DNA of 15,654 bases, taken from positions 1-15,654 of the forward strand of contig CAAFUK010000072.1 of NCBI GenBank assembly GCA_900766165.1, written 5' to 3'. The notes below the pieces were generated by a model. The model was not told the origin of the DNA. It worked only from the letters and a program-made list of their open reading frames with translations, and ran no database searches. This stretch comes from an uncultured Collinsella sp. GTDB lineage: Bacteria; Actinomycetota; Coriobacteriia; Coriobacteriales; Coriobacteriaceae. Positions within the stretch are counted from its first letter, which is position 1; each line of letters starts with the position of its first letter. Of the stretch, positions 7,006-13,289 are shown one piece after another. The position numbers were made by a program, and so were the translations under genes.

Positions 7006-7569
7006 ATGCCTACCATTTCCACCGCCGACTTCAAGAACGGCCTCGGTCTCCGCATCAAGGACAAGGTCTACACCATCGTCGAGTTCCAGCATGTCAAGCC
7101 GGGCAAGGGCGGCGCGTTTGTGCGCTACAAGACCCGCGACATCAAGAGCGGCCGCGTCGTCGAGAACACCTGCAACGCCGGCACCAAGTTCGAGAGCGTC
7201 ATGCTCACCACCCGTGAGTTCCAGTACCTCTACAACGATGGCACCGACTACATCTTCATGGACAACGAGTCCTATGAGCAGGTTCCCGTTCCCGAGGACA
7301 TGGTGGGCGAGAACTCCAAGTGGCTGCGCGAGAACGACATCTGCCAGCTGCTCTTCGCCGACGATGAGCTCATGGGCGTGACCCCGCCGATGTTCATCGA
7401 GACCACCATCGTCCAGACCGACCCGGGCTTTAAGGGCGACACCGTCCAGGGTTCCACCAAGCCGGCCACGATCGACACCGGCGCTGTCATCCAGGTCCCC
7501 ATGTACCTCAACGAGGGCGAGGTCATCAAGGTTGACACCCGCGACGGCAAGTTCGTCTCCCGCGTCTAG
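7006..7569 (+). CDS. efp: Translation elongation factor P
   Basis: This 187-residue EF-P is of normal length with the three domains expected: a KOW-like domain (1-65), then two OB folds (about 66-128 and 129-187). It binds ribosomes stalled on polyproline stretches and helps peptide-bond formation. The functional loop reads KPGKGGAF with Lys34 at the position that is beta-lysylated in E. coli and modified differently in Bacillus. No EpmA, EpmB or YmfI-like gene is in this window, so the modification state is unknown. The C-terminal GAVIQVPMYLNEGEVIKVDTR (165-185) is the family signature region. The start at 7006 has AGAAAGG 5 bases upstream, and the Asp23-family gene follows after 24 bp. Confidence 0.97.
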   Translation: MPTISTADFKNGLGLRIKDKVYTIVEFQHVKPGKGGAFVRYKTRDIKSGRVVENTCNAGTKFESVMLTTREFQYLYNDGTDYIFMDNESYEQVPVPEDMVGENSKWLRENDICQLLFADDELMGVTPPMFIETTIVQTDPGFKGDTVQGSTKPATIDTGAVIQVPMYLNEGEVIKVDTRDGKFVSRV

Positions 7570-7593
7570 CAACCAACTCTTCTAGGAGGACTC

Positions 7594-7956
7594 ATGCCCC
7601 AGGAAATCAAGATTGACGGCATCGGCATTTCGCCCGATGTTCTGACCGCCATCGTCTCGCGCGCCGTGTCCGATGTCGAGGGCATCGCCTCCGTTGGCGT
7701 CAAGGACCTTGCCACCAACCTTGTCTCCATGATGCTCTCGTCCAAGGCCCCGGCTTCTGAGCCGGCGGTCGAGGCCGAGGTCGTCGGCGACAAGCTCGCA
7801 CTCACCGTGCGCGTCGTGGTGTTCTTTGGCTATCCGTTCAAGAAACTCGCCGAGGCCGTTCGCGCTGCCGTGGTCGCCGCCATCGATGCCCAGGTTGGCG
7901 TTGAGGTCGAGCGCGTTGACGTTTGCATCGACGGCCTCGTTTTCCCCAAGGAGTAA
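7594..7956 (+). CDS. Asp23/Gls24-family protein (YqhY-like)
   Basis: This 120-residue protein has the Asp23/Gls24 (DUF322) layout. An N-terminal segment (ISPDVLTAIVSRAVSDVEGI, 12-31) leads into a V-rich central strand (about 70-78) and VVFFGYPFKKLAEAV (74-88), then an amphipathic helix and a final strand (VEVERVDVCIDGLVF). Family members are cytoplasmic and linked to envelope stress or, for YqhY, to acetyl-CoA carboxylase and fatty-acid homeostasis. Its position between efp and nusB matches yqhY in Bacillus, so YqhY is the closest analogue. The biochemical role is unknown. AGGAGG (7584-7589) precedes the ATG, and nusB begins 3 bp after its stop. Confidence 0.88.
   Translation: MPQEIKIDGIGISPDVLTAIVSRAVSDVEGIASVGVKDLATNLVSMMLSSKAPASEPAVEAEVVGDKLALTVRVVVFFGYPFKKLAEAVRAAVVAAIDAQVGVEVERVDVCIDGLVFPKE
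7948..7953 (+). promoter_or_regulatory. Shine-Dalgarno that sets the TTG start of nusB
   Basis: AAGGAG, in the last codons of the preceding gene, lies 6 bases before TTG at 7960. No in-frame ATG or GTG near the N terminus is better placed, so a TTG start is the best reading. Confidence 0.75.
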
Positions 7957-7959
7957 CCT

Positions 7960-8544
7960 TTGAGCCTTAAGGTTTATCGCGGGCGTACGCTTGCCCGCAG
8001 TCAGGCGCTGCAGCTGCTGTTCCAGGCCGAGGCCACGGACAGCCCGCTCGAGCGCGTCCTCGAGGGTGATTTCCTGATCTCGAAGGGTCCCCTCGATCCC
8101 TATGCGCTGGAGCTGTGCCGAGGTGCCTACGAGCATATCGACCGCATCGACTGTGCTCTGCGCTCCGTTGCCAAGAACTGGGATCTTATGCGCATGCCCG
8201 GCGCCGACCGCAACCTGCTGCGTATCGCCGTTTACGAGATGCGTTTCCTCACCGACGAGGAGGTCTCGGACGCCATCGTGATCAACGAGGCCGTTGAGCT
8301 TGCCAAGGCCTATGGCACCGACCAGTCCGCGTCGTTCGTCAACGGCGTGCTGGGTAAGATCGCTCGCAGCGAGGAGCTGCCGGGCGAGGACCTATACCAG
8401 GAGCTGCTGGCCGAGGATCGCGCTCGCGAGGAGGCACAGGCTGCCGAGGCTGCCGCAAAGGTTGCGGTTGCTCAGGCCGAGGCCGGCGTTCTCGACGAGG
8501 ACGCTGAGGTCGCCGAGGCCGAGACCGGTACCGTCGAGGAGTAG
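7960..8544 (+). CDS. nusB: Transcription antitermination factor NusB with acidic Ala/Glu-rich C-terminal tail
   Basis: This 194-residue protein has an all-helical NusB core at 1-140. RTLARSQALQLLFQAE (9-24) is the conserved first helix, DRNLLRIAVYEMRF (83-96) the central one, and INEAVELAKAYGTDQSASFVNGVLGKI (108-134) the signature. NusB binds boxA RNA with NusE/S10 and supports antitermination and maturation of rRNA transcripts. E. coli NusB is 139 residues, so residues 141-194 are an extra tail made mostly of Ala, Glu, Asp and Val, probably disordered or a charged helix. It starts with TTG. xseB follows 2 bp after the stop. Confidence 0.94.
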   Translation: MSLKVYRGRTLARSQALQLLFQAEATDSPLERVLEGDFLISKGPLDPYALELCRGAYEHIDRIDCALRSVAKNWDLMRMPGADRNLLRIAVYEMRFLTDEEVSDAIVINEAVELAKAYGTDQSASFVNGVLGKIARSEELPGEDLYQELLAEDRAREEAQAAEAAAKVAVAQAEAGVLDEDAEVAEAETGTVEE

Positions 8545-8546
8545 CC

Positions 8547-8786
8547 ATGCCAGAGGGTTCCGTCCGCAACTTCGACGAGATTTCGGACCGCTTGGACCAG
8601 ATCATAGCTACCGTTCGCTCTAAGGATACGTCCTTGGAGCGTTCGCTCGATCTGTTTGACGAGGCGATTGAGCTGGGCTCCCGTGCGGTCGACATGGTCG
8701 ATAAGTTTGAGCTGACGCCGCGTGAGGCCGACAAGCTCGAGCAGGAATACGATGAGGATGCGGCAAACGAATCCCAGGATAGCTAG
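8547..8786 (+). CDS. xseB: Exodeoxyribonuclease VII small subunit
   Basis: This 79-residue protein matches the XseB helical hairpin: NFDEISDRLDQIIATVRSKD (8-27), then the characteristic SLERSLDLFDEAIELG (29-44), and a second helix to about residue 62 before an acidic, Ser-rich tail. XseB partners the large subunit XseA to degrade single-stranded DNA to oligonucleotides. The length is typical. GAGGAG (8536-8541) precedes the ATG. xseA, its usual upstream neighbour, is not in this window; nusB takes that place, so the partner must be encoded elsewhere if exonuclease VII works in this organism. Confidence 0.9.
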   Translation: MPEGSVRNFDEISDRLDQIIATVRSKDTSLERSLDLFDEAIELGSRAVDMVDKFELTPREADKLEQEYDEDAANESQDS

Positions 8787-8812
8787 GCCGCATCTCCGGA
8801 TACGAATGGTTG

Positions 8813-9625
8813 ATGGCATTCATGAAACGCGTGCGTCTTGATGACGAACTGATTTCACAGGGCATCTGCGCCGATCGCGCGGATGCCCTTCGCACTCTTA
8901 TGGCTGGCTTGGTCTCGAGTGGCGGCGAGCGCTTGACTTCGCCGGGCCTTAAGGTGACCCCGGGCCTGCCGTTGCACGTGAAGGGGCGCATTCCCTATGT
9001 TGGCCGCGGCGGTCTTAAGCTCGAAGGCGCGCTTGATACGTTTGGTATCAATCCGACGGGCCTTGCCTGTCTGGATGTGGGCTGCTCTACCGGCGGCTTT
9101 ACCGATTGCCTGCTCAAGCGCGGAGCTGCGACCGTTGTCTCGGTGGACGTTGGTCGCGCCCAGTTCGATTGGTCGTTACGTCAGGACGATCGCGTGACGC
9201 TGCATGAGCGCACAAACGTGACGCAGCTGCCTGAGCTTGGCTATGCCGGCGCCATCGACCTGGCTGTGTGTGATGTCTCGTTTACCAGCATCGCGAACAT
9301 TATCGATGCGGTGCTGGCGTGCCTGGCGCCTACGGGTGCATTCTGCACGCTTGTAAAGCCGCAGTTTGAGGCTCCGGCGGCGCTGGTGGGTGAGGGCGGC
9401 ATTGTGACCGATCCCGCCGTGCGCCGCGATACGCTCGTTGCGGCAGTTGAACTCTTTGCTGCCAAGGGGCTGTTCCCGGTCGATGTGTGCGTGTCGCCCA
9501 TTCATGGTGCCAAGGGAAACGTTGAGTTTTTCCTGTACGGCACGAGATTTGACCCCGGCGACCGCACGCAAGACGAGCTGCAATTCCAGGTATCGGTTTT
9601 GAGCGAGAAAGCTGCAACGCTATGA
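8813..9625 (+). CDS. tlyA: TlyA-family rRNA 2'-O-methyltransferase
   Basis: This 270-residue protein has an N-terminal S4 RNA-binding domain (about 6-65) and an FtsJ/RrmJ-like methyltransferase domain. PYVGRGGLKLEGAL (61-74) is the conserved linker, with K69 as likely first catalytic Lys. LDVGCSTGGFTDCLL (87-101) is the S-adenosylmethionine loop. DVSF gives D154, VKPQFE gives K182 and NVEFFL gives E238, completing the K-D-K-E set. TlyA methylates cytidines in 16S and/or 23S rRNA in mycobacteria, where it affects capreomycin sensitivity; the old haemolysin label is misleading. ATG 8813 is preferred, but TTG 8810 and ATG 8822 are also possible because no strong ribosome site is visible. Its stop overlaps nadK by 4 bp. 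Confidence 0.93.
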   Translation: MAFMKRVRLDDELISQGICADRADALRTLMAGLVSSGGERLTSPGLKVTPGLPLHVKGRIPYVGRGGLKLEGALDTFGINPTGLACLDVGCSTGGFTDCLLKRGAATVVSVDVGRAQFDWSLRQDDRVTLHERTNVTQLPELGYAGAIDLAVCDVSFTSIANIIDAVLACLAPTGAFCTLVKPQFEAPAALVGEGGIVTDPAVRRDTLVAAVELFAAKGLFPVDVCVSPIHGAKGNVEFFLYGTRFDPGDRTQDELQFQVSVLSEKAATL

Positions 9626-10482
9626 AGGTCTTTCTGGTTCCCAATTACTACAAGCAAGAGGCGGTTGAGAGCGGCCTGATGCTCGAGCTTTGGCTGACGC
9701 GCCAGGGCTATGAGGTCGCATGGGCTGCCGACCAGCGATCGAAGATTCAAAGCACGCCTGATATTGACGGCTCCGATCTGGTCATTACGCTCGGCGGCGA
9801 CGGTACGTTGCTGCGCGCTGCCCGCATCCTCAACCATCGCGAGATTCCTATCCTCGGTCTTTCCTATGGTCACCTGGGCTTTTTAACTGCTGCGAGCCCC
9901 GAGGAGCGCGACATTCTGCAGGTCGTGAGCGACGCCCTTTCCGGCGAGCTGCACGTGAGCCGTCGCGCCACCATCGCCGCGGATATCGTGTCCGTGCGCG
10001 ACGATGGCACGAAGGATGTCGTGCGCACGTTCGCCCTCAACGACATGGCGCTCACGCGCGGCCCCCTGTCCGATATGGTTGAGTTCGACATCACGGTGTC
10101 GGGCCACCATATCGATCGACTGCGTGGCGACGGCGTGGTCGTGTCCACGGCGACTGGTTCTACGGGGTACGCGCTCAGTGCAGGTGGCCCCATTGTGAGC
10201 CCCGACTATACGGGTATGGTCTGCGTACCCATTGCGCCGCACACCATTCAGGCCCGTGCCTTCTTGACTTCGCCGAGTGATGTCGTCGAAATCTTTATGT
10301 CCGATGATCGCCCGAGCGTTCCGGCGATCGCTATCGATGGACAGTTTATTACCTGCGACGGCACGGTCGAGAGCGTGGCCGTGCGCCGAGGCCCCGGCGA
10401 TGTGCTGCTGCTCGACTACGGCCCCGAGAGTTTTTACAACTCGGTGAGCCGCGTATTCTACGGAGTGCGTCATGATCGATGA
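9622..10482 (+). CDS. nadK: NAD kinase
   Basis: This 286-residue cytoplasmic enzyme phosphorylates NAD to NADP using ATP or polyphosphate. The hallmark GGDGT is at 58-62 with catalytic Asp60. The second motif, usually an Asn-Glu pair, reads N140-D141 (ALNDMAL), a conservative change. The third motif, GDGVVVSTATGSTGYALSAGGP (169-190), is complete. Length is normal for bacterial NadK. It starts in the TlyA stop (ATGA at 9622) and overlaps recN by 11 bp, so tlyA-nadK-recN are very likely translated from one message. The same trio occurs in mycobacteria. Confidence 0.96.
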   Translation: MKVFLVPNYYKQEAVESGLMLELWLTRQGYEVAWAADQRSKIQSTPDIDGSDLVITLGGDGTLLRAARILNHREIPILGLSYGHLGFLTAASPEERDILQVVSDALSGELHVSRRATIAADIVSVRDDGTKDVVRTFALNDMALTRGPLSDMVEFDITVSGHHIDRLRGDGVVVSTATGSTGYALSAGGPIVSPDYTGMVCVPIAPHTIQARAFLTSPSDVVEIFMSDDRPSVPAIAIDGQFITCDGTVESVAVRRGPGDVLLLDYGPESFYNSVSRVFYGVRHDR

Positions 10483-12100
10483 GCTGCAGGTTTCCAACAT
10501 TGCACTCATTCGCGAGGCGACGTTGGTTCCGAGCGCGGGCCTAACGGTTCTGACTGGAGAAACCGGCGCCGGTAAGACCGCGCTGCTCTCGGCCCTCAAG
10601 CTTATTTTGGGCGAGCGTGCGGATTCTTCGACGGTGCGCGAGGGCGAGGCGCTTGCTAGCGTTGAGGCGCGGCTGTTCGACGGTCCACACGACACGGAGG
10701 GTTTCACGGTCCAGCGTAGCCTTTCTGCCGAGGGCCGCAGCCGCGTGAAGATTGACGGCCGCATCGCCAGCGTGCGCGAGCTTTCGGAGCGCGTTGGCGT
10801 GATGATGGATCTGTGTGGCCAGCACGAGCACCAGCGCTTGCTCGATCCGGCGCATCACGTTGCGATGGTCGATGCGTGGGCGGGACGTTCTGCGCTCGAG
10901 GCGCTCGAGCACTACCGTGCTTGCTTTAAAGCCTCGCGCGCGGCTGCCAAGGAGGTTCGTCGCGTCGAGGAGGTCTCGCGTGCGCAGGGGAGTCGTGTCG
11001 AGGAGGCGCGCTTCGCCCTGGAGCGCATTGCCGAGGTCGACCCCAGGCCGGGCGAGTATGAGGAACTCGAGGAACTGCTGCCGCGCTCCGAACATGCCGA
11101 GGTACTGGTTGCCACTGCTAGCGATGCCCATGCATCGCTTGTCGCCGAAGGGGGAGCGCTCGATGCCGTGAACAACGCCGTGGCAGAGCTTTCCCGTATG
11201 GCTACCGTCGATCGCAAACTGGGCGACATTGCCGATGCGCTTTCGGATGCCTGTATCTCCCTTGAGGATTGCGCGAACGAGCTTCGTGCCTATCGCGATG
11301 GGGTCGCCTTCGACCCGCGCGAGCTCGCCCGCATGCGTGAGCGGTATTCCGACCTCAAGGGGCTGTTGCGTCAGTGGGGCCCCACCATGGACGATGTTTT
11401 TGCCATGCGCGATCGCTCGCAAGAGCTGCTGTCCCTGGTCGATGATGGCGATGAACAGATCATAAAGGCGCGTGAGGCACTCGGGAGCGCCGAGCGCGAG
11501 TTGTTTGCCGCTGCCAAGGCACTTAAGCGCGCTCGCAATACGGCGGCCCCGCGCTTCTGCCACGAGGTTGGCCGCCAGATGGCGCGCTTGGAGATGGGTA
11601 GTGCCGAGCTCGTCTGGGAGTCGCGCGATCTTCCCCGTGCTGAGTGGACGCCCGTTGGTCCTTCGAGCTACGAGCTGCTATACCGCAGCGGTGCCGGTTT
11701 GACGCCGCGCCCCCTGCGTCGAATTGCGTCGGGCGGCGAGCTCAGCCGCGTCATGCTGGCAAGCAAGGTTGTCCTCGGTAACGCGGACGGTGTCGATACG
11801 CTGGTGTTTGACGAGGTCGATGCTGGTGTCGGTGGCTCCACGGCGCGTGCGCTCGCGGGCGTGCTGGCAAATCTCGCCGCTACGCATCAGGTGATTGTCG
11901 TAACCCACTTGGCGCAGGTCGCCGTCATGGCTGACAAGCATTATGTTGTCAGCAAGGAACCGGGCGATGTTCCCCAGACGCATTTGGACGAGGTAACCGG
12001 CGAAGCGCGTACCGCCGAGATCGCCCGCATGTTGAGCGGCGATCAATCGGAGGCAAGCTTGGCCCACGCAAAGCAGATGCTCAAAGAAGCTCGAGGTTAG
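10472..12100 (+). CDS. recN: DNA repair protein RecN (SMC-like ATPase)
   Basis: This 542-residue SMC-family ATPase acts early in double-strand break repair. Walker A is GETGAGKT (29-36) in the N-terminal lobe. LCGQHEHQRLLD (113-124) is the RecN-specific Q-loop region, a long charged coiled coil fills about 145-380, and the C-terminal lobe has the ABC signature SGGELSR (420-426), Walker B TLVFDEVDAG (D447, E448) and the switch histidine in VVTHLAQVA. Length is close to the usual 550-570. The ATG lies in the last codons of nadK. recN ends the operon, and a palindrome and the convergent regulator gene follow. Confidence 0.97.
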   Translation: MIDELQVSNIALIREATLVPSAGLTVLTGETGAGKTALLSALKLILGERADSSTVREGEALASVEARLFDGPHDTEGFTVQRSLSAEGRSRVKIDGRIASVRELSERVGVMMDLCGQHEHQRLLDPAHHVAMVDAWAGRSALEALEHYRACFKASRAAAKEVRRVEEVSRAQGSRVEEARFALERIAEVDPRPGEYEELEELLPRSEHAEVLVATASDAHASLVAEGGALDAVNNAVAELSRMATVDRKLGDIADALSDACISLEDCANELRAYRDGVAFDPRELARMRERYSDLKGLLRQWGPTMDDVFAMRDRSQELLSLVDDGDEQIIKAREALGSAERELFAAAKALKRARNTAAPRFCHEVGRQMARLEMGSAELVWESRDLPRAEWTPVGPSSYELLYRSGAGLTPRPLRRIASGGELSRVMLASKVVLGNADGVDTLVFDEVDAGVGGSTARALAGVLANLAATHQVIVVTHLAQVAVMADKHYVVSKEPGDVPQTHLDEVTGEARTAEIARMLSGDQSEASLAHAKQMLKEARG

Positions 12101-12119
12101 GTCGTATCAGCGGTGTTGA

Positions 12120-12150
12120 TGGGACAAAATAGACTGAAATTTTTGTCCCA
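12120..12150. terminator. Hairpin between convergent genes, possible bidirectional terminator
   Basis: A perfect 10-bp inverted repeat (TGGGACAAAA at 12120-12129, TTTTGTCCCA at 12141-12150, 11-base loop) lies between the recN stop and the regulator stop. The A/T runs are inside the stem and no T-tract follows on either strand, so termination efficiency is uncertain. Position between convergent ends favours a terminator role. Confidence 0.55.
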
Positions 12151-12159
12151 CTACGCGTT

Positions 12160-13017
12160 TTACTCAACGACCTTATCCGGCTGGATGAGCTCCTCGTAGT
12201 AGCTGATATGTTCGCGAGCGTCTTCAATCTCGGGCAGCAGGAAGTTGTAGATGACTTCGATGATCATCGTGGCACTGATCTTAGAGAACGCAAAGTCGCC
12301 TGTCGTCAGCAGCGCTTCGTGGTTGACGGTATTAAATGTGTAGTCTGCCAGACGCGCGAGCGGGGATTTGCTGTCGCTGCTGATGACGACTACGGTTGCG
12401 CCGCAGTTGCGAGCCGCTTTTGCCATGCGATTCAGTCGGCGCGATTTGCCGGAGTTTGAGATTAGCACGATGACGTCACCCGGGCGCAACGTGAGCGCAA
12501 AGCCGATTGATGTCTCGCTAATGGTGCTCGCCATGCAGCGCAGGCCCAGCTGCGAAAACTTAAACGTCGCATCGAGCGCGACCGCGTTCGTATTGCCCAC
12601 AGCTGCAAACTCAATAACCCCTGCATGCTTAAGGGCATGCACAACAGCCGCCAGCGTATCGTGGTCGATCCCGTCGATGGTCGCATTAAGCTCGCTCACC
12701 TTGGCAGCCAGGATGTTCTTAAGGCTCTGCTCCATGTTGTCGAGCGATACCTCGTCGGTCAGGCCCTCGTTGCGCTGACTCTCCAAGTCGCGCGCCAACG
12801 AAAACTGAAAGCTGCGGAAGCTGCCAAAGCCAAGCTTGCGGCAGAAGCGCGAAACGGTCGCCTCGGACGTGGCGGCGGCGCGCGAGAGCTGAGCCGCCGT
12901 GAGGCGTGGCGCCTCGGACTGGTGCTCCAATATATAGTCGACAATGCGCTGCTCGGACTCGCTGTATCCCTGATGGGTACTAATGAGGGAAAGTGCGCTC
13001 TTGCTACTATCGGTCAT
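12160..13017 (-). CDS. MurR/RpiR-family transcriptional regulator
   Basis: This 285-residue protein has an N-terminal HTH_6 DNA-binding domain (about 1-80, recognition region SRAAATSEATVSRFCRKLGF at 45-64) and a C-terminal SIS domain (about 125-260, with VGNTNAVALDATFKF at 140-154 and ISNSGKSR at 187-194). SIS domains of this family bind phosphosugars, so the protein probably senses a sugar phosphate. It lies divergently next to a one-gene PTS permease, its likely target. The start at 13017 is chosen because AGGAG lies 6 bases upstream. An in-frame ATG at 13065 would add 16 residues but has no ribosome site and lies upstream of the transcript start predicted from the TATACT box. Repressor or activator action cannot be decided from sequence. 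Confidence 0.92.
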   Translation of the reverse strand: MTDSSKSALSLISTHQGYSESEQRIVDYILEHQSEAPRLTAAQLSRAAATSEATVSRFCRKLGFGSFRSFQFSLARDLESQRNEGLTDEVSLDNMEQSLKNILAAKVSELNATIDGIDHDTLAAVVHALKHAGVIEFAAVGNTNAVALDATFKFSQLGLRCMASTISETSIGFALTLRPGDVIVLISNSGKSRRLNRMAKAARNCGATVVVISSDSKSPLARLADYTFNTVNHEALLTTGDFAFSKISATMIIEVIYNFLLPEIEDAREHISYYEELIQPDKVVE

Positions 13018-13023
13018 GGATGG

Positions 13024-13028
13024 CTCCT
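13024..13028 (-). promoter_or_regulatory. Shine-Dalgarno that sets the regulator start
   Basis: On the minus strand AGGAG lies 6 bases before ATG at 13017. It decides for the shorter 285-residue product. Confidence 0.8.
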
Positions 13029-13065
13029 GGTTGGCATGAAAATCGGACTCGTTTTGTAATGTCAT

Positions 13066-13071
13066 AGTATA
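13066..13071 (-). promoter_or_regulatory. Candidate -10 box of the RpiR-family regulator gene
   Basis: TATACT on the minus strand gives a predicted transcript start near 13059, leaving a leader of about 40 bases before the ATG at 13017. The -35 region near 13089-13094 is weak (TATCTT on the minus strand). Confidence 0.45.
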
Positions 13072-13124
13072 GGGGGATTTTCAATTACAAGATACACCTT
13101 GCCGTTTCAAGTGTTGATGGTAAA

Positions 13125-13162
13125 CTTTCACTTACCGTTTACGGTTATGAAAGAACCTTTCA
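13125..13162. promoter_or_regulatory. Candidate operator cluster (TGAAAG/CTTTCA half-sites)
   Basis: TGAAAG-AAC-CTTTCA (13148-13162) is a perfect 6-3-6 inverted repeat. A third half-site CTTTCA at 13125-13130 forms a wider inverted pair with TGAAAG (13148-13153), nested around ACCGTTTACGGT (13134-13145, arms ACCGT/ACGGT). A fourth copy of CTTTCA lies at 13211-13216, over the proposed -10 of the PTS gene. The cluster lies between the two divergent genes, where a local regulator would bind. Binding by the RpiR-family protein is inferred. Confidence 0.6.
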
Positions 13163-13184
13163 CCGGAGAATTGCGCCTTGTCTC

Positions 13185-13213
13185 TTCTCACGCGGACGGT
13201 AGGTTGGTATCTT
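13185..13213 (+). promoter_or_regulatory. Candidate promoter of the PTS gene
   Basis: TTCTCA (13185-13190, 4 of 6 to TTGACA) and TATCTT (13208-13213, 4 of 6 to TATAAT) are separated by 17 bp. This predicts a start near 13220 and a leader of about 70 bases. The fourth CTTTCA half-site overlaps the -10. Both boxes are imperfect, as expected for a regulated promoter. Confidence 0.4.
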
Positions 13214-13253
13214 TCAGTTGTGGAAAAGCGCGCAAGGACGCGCGTGTAGGGGA

Positions 13254-13267
13254 GCGCCTGCGGGCGC
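13254..13267 (+). other. Small GC-rich hairpin in the PTS gene leader
   Basis: GCGCC-TGCG-GGCGC is a perfect 5-bp stem with a tetraloop, ending 10 bases before the strong AAGGAGGG ribosome site (13278-13285). It could help keep the ribosome site open or stabilise the message; no known riboswitch or antiterminator pattern is seen. Confidence 0.4.
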
Positions 13268-13289
13268 AAAACTTAAAAAGGAGGGACAC

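Noticed and set aside
10541..11563. Minus-strand open frame of 340 codons inside recN
   Set aside because: Lies entirely within a canonical RecN coding sequence and shows no motif.
13018..13065. 16-residue N-terminal extension of the RpiR-family regulator from ATG 13065
   Set aside because: The ATG at 13017 has AGGAG at ideal spacing, whereas 13065 has none and falls upstream of the predicted transcript start.
13228..13267. Riboswitch or BglG-type antiterminator in the PTS leader
   Set aside because: Only short simple hairpins are present, with no terminator alternative and no known conserved core.
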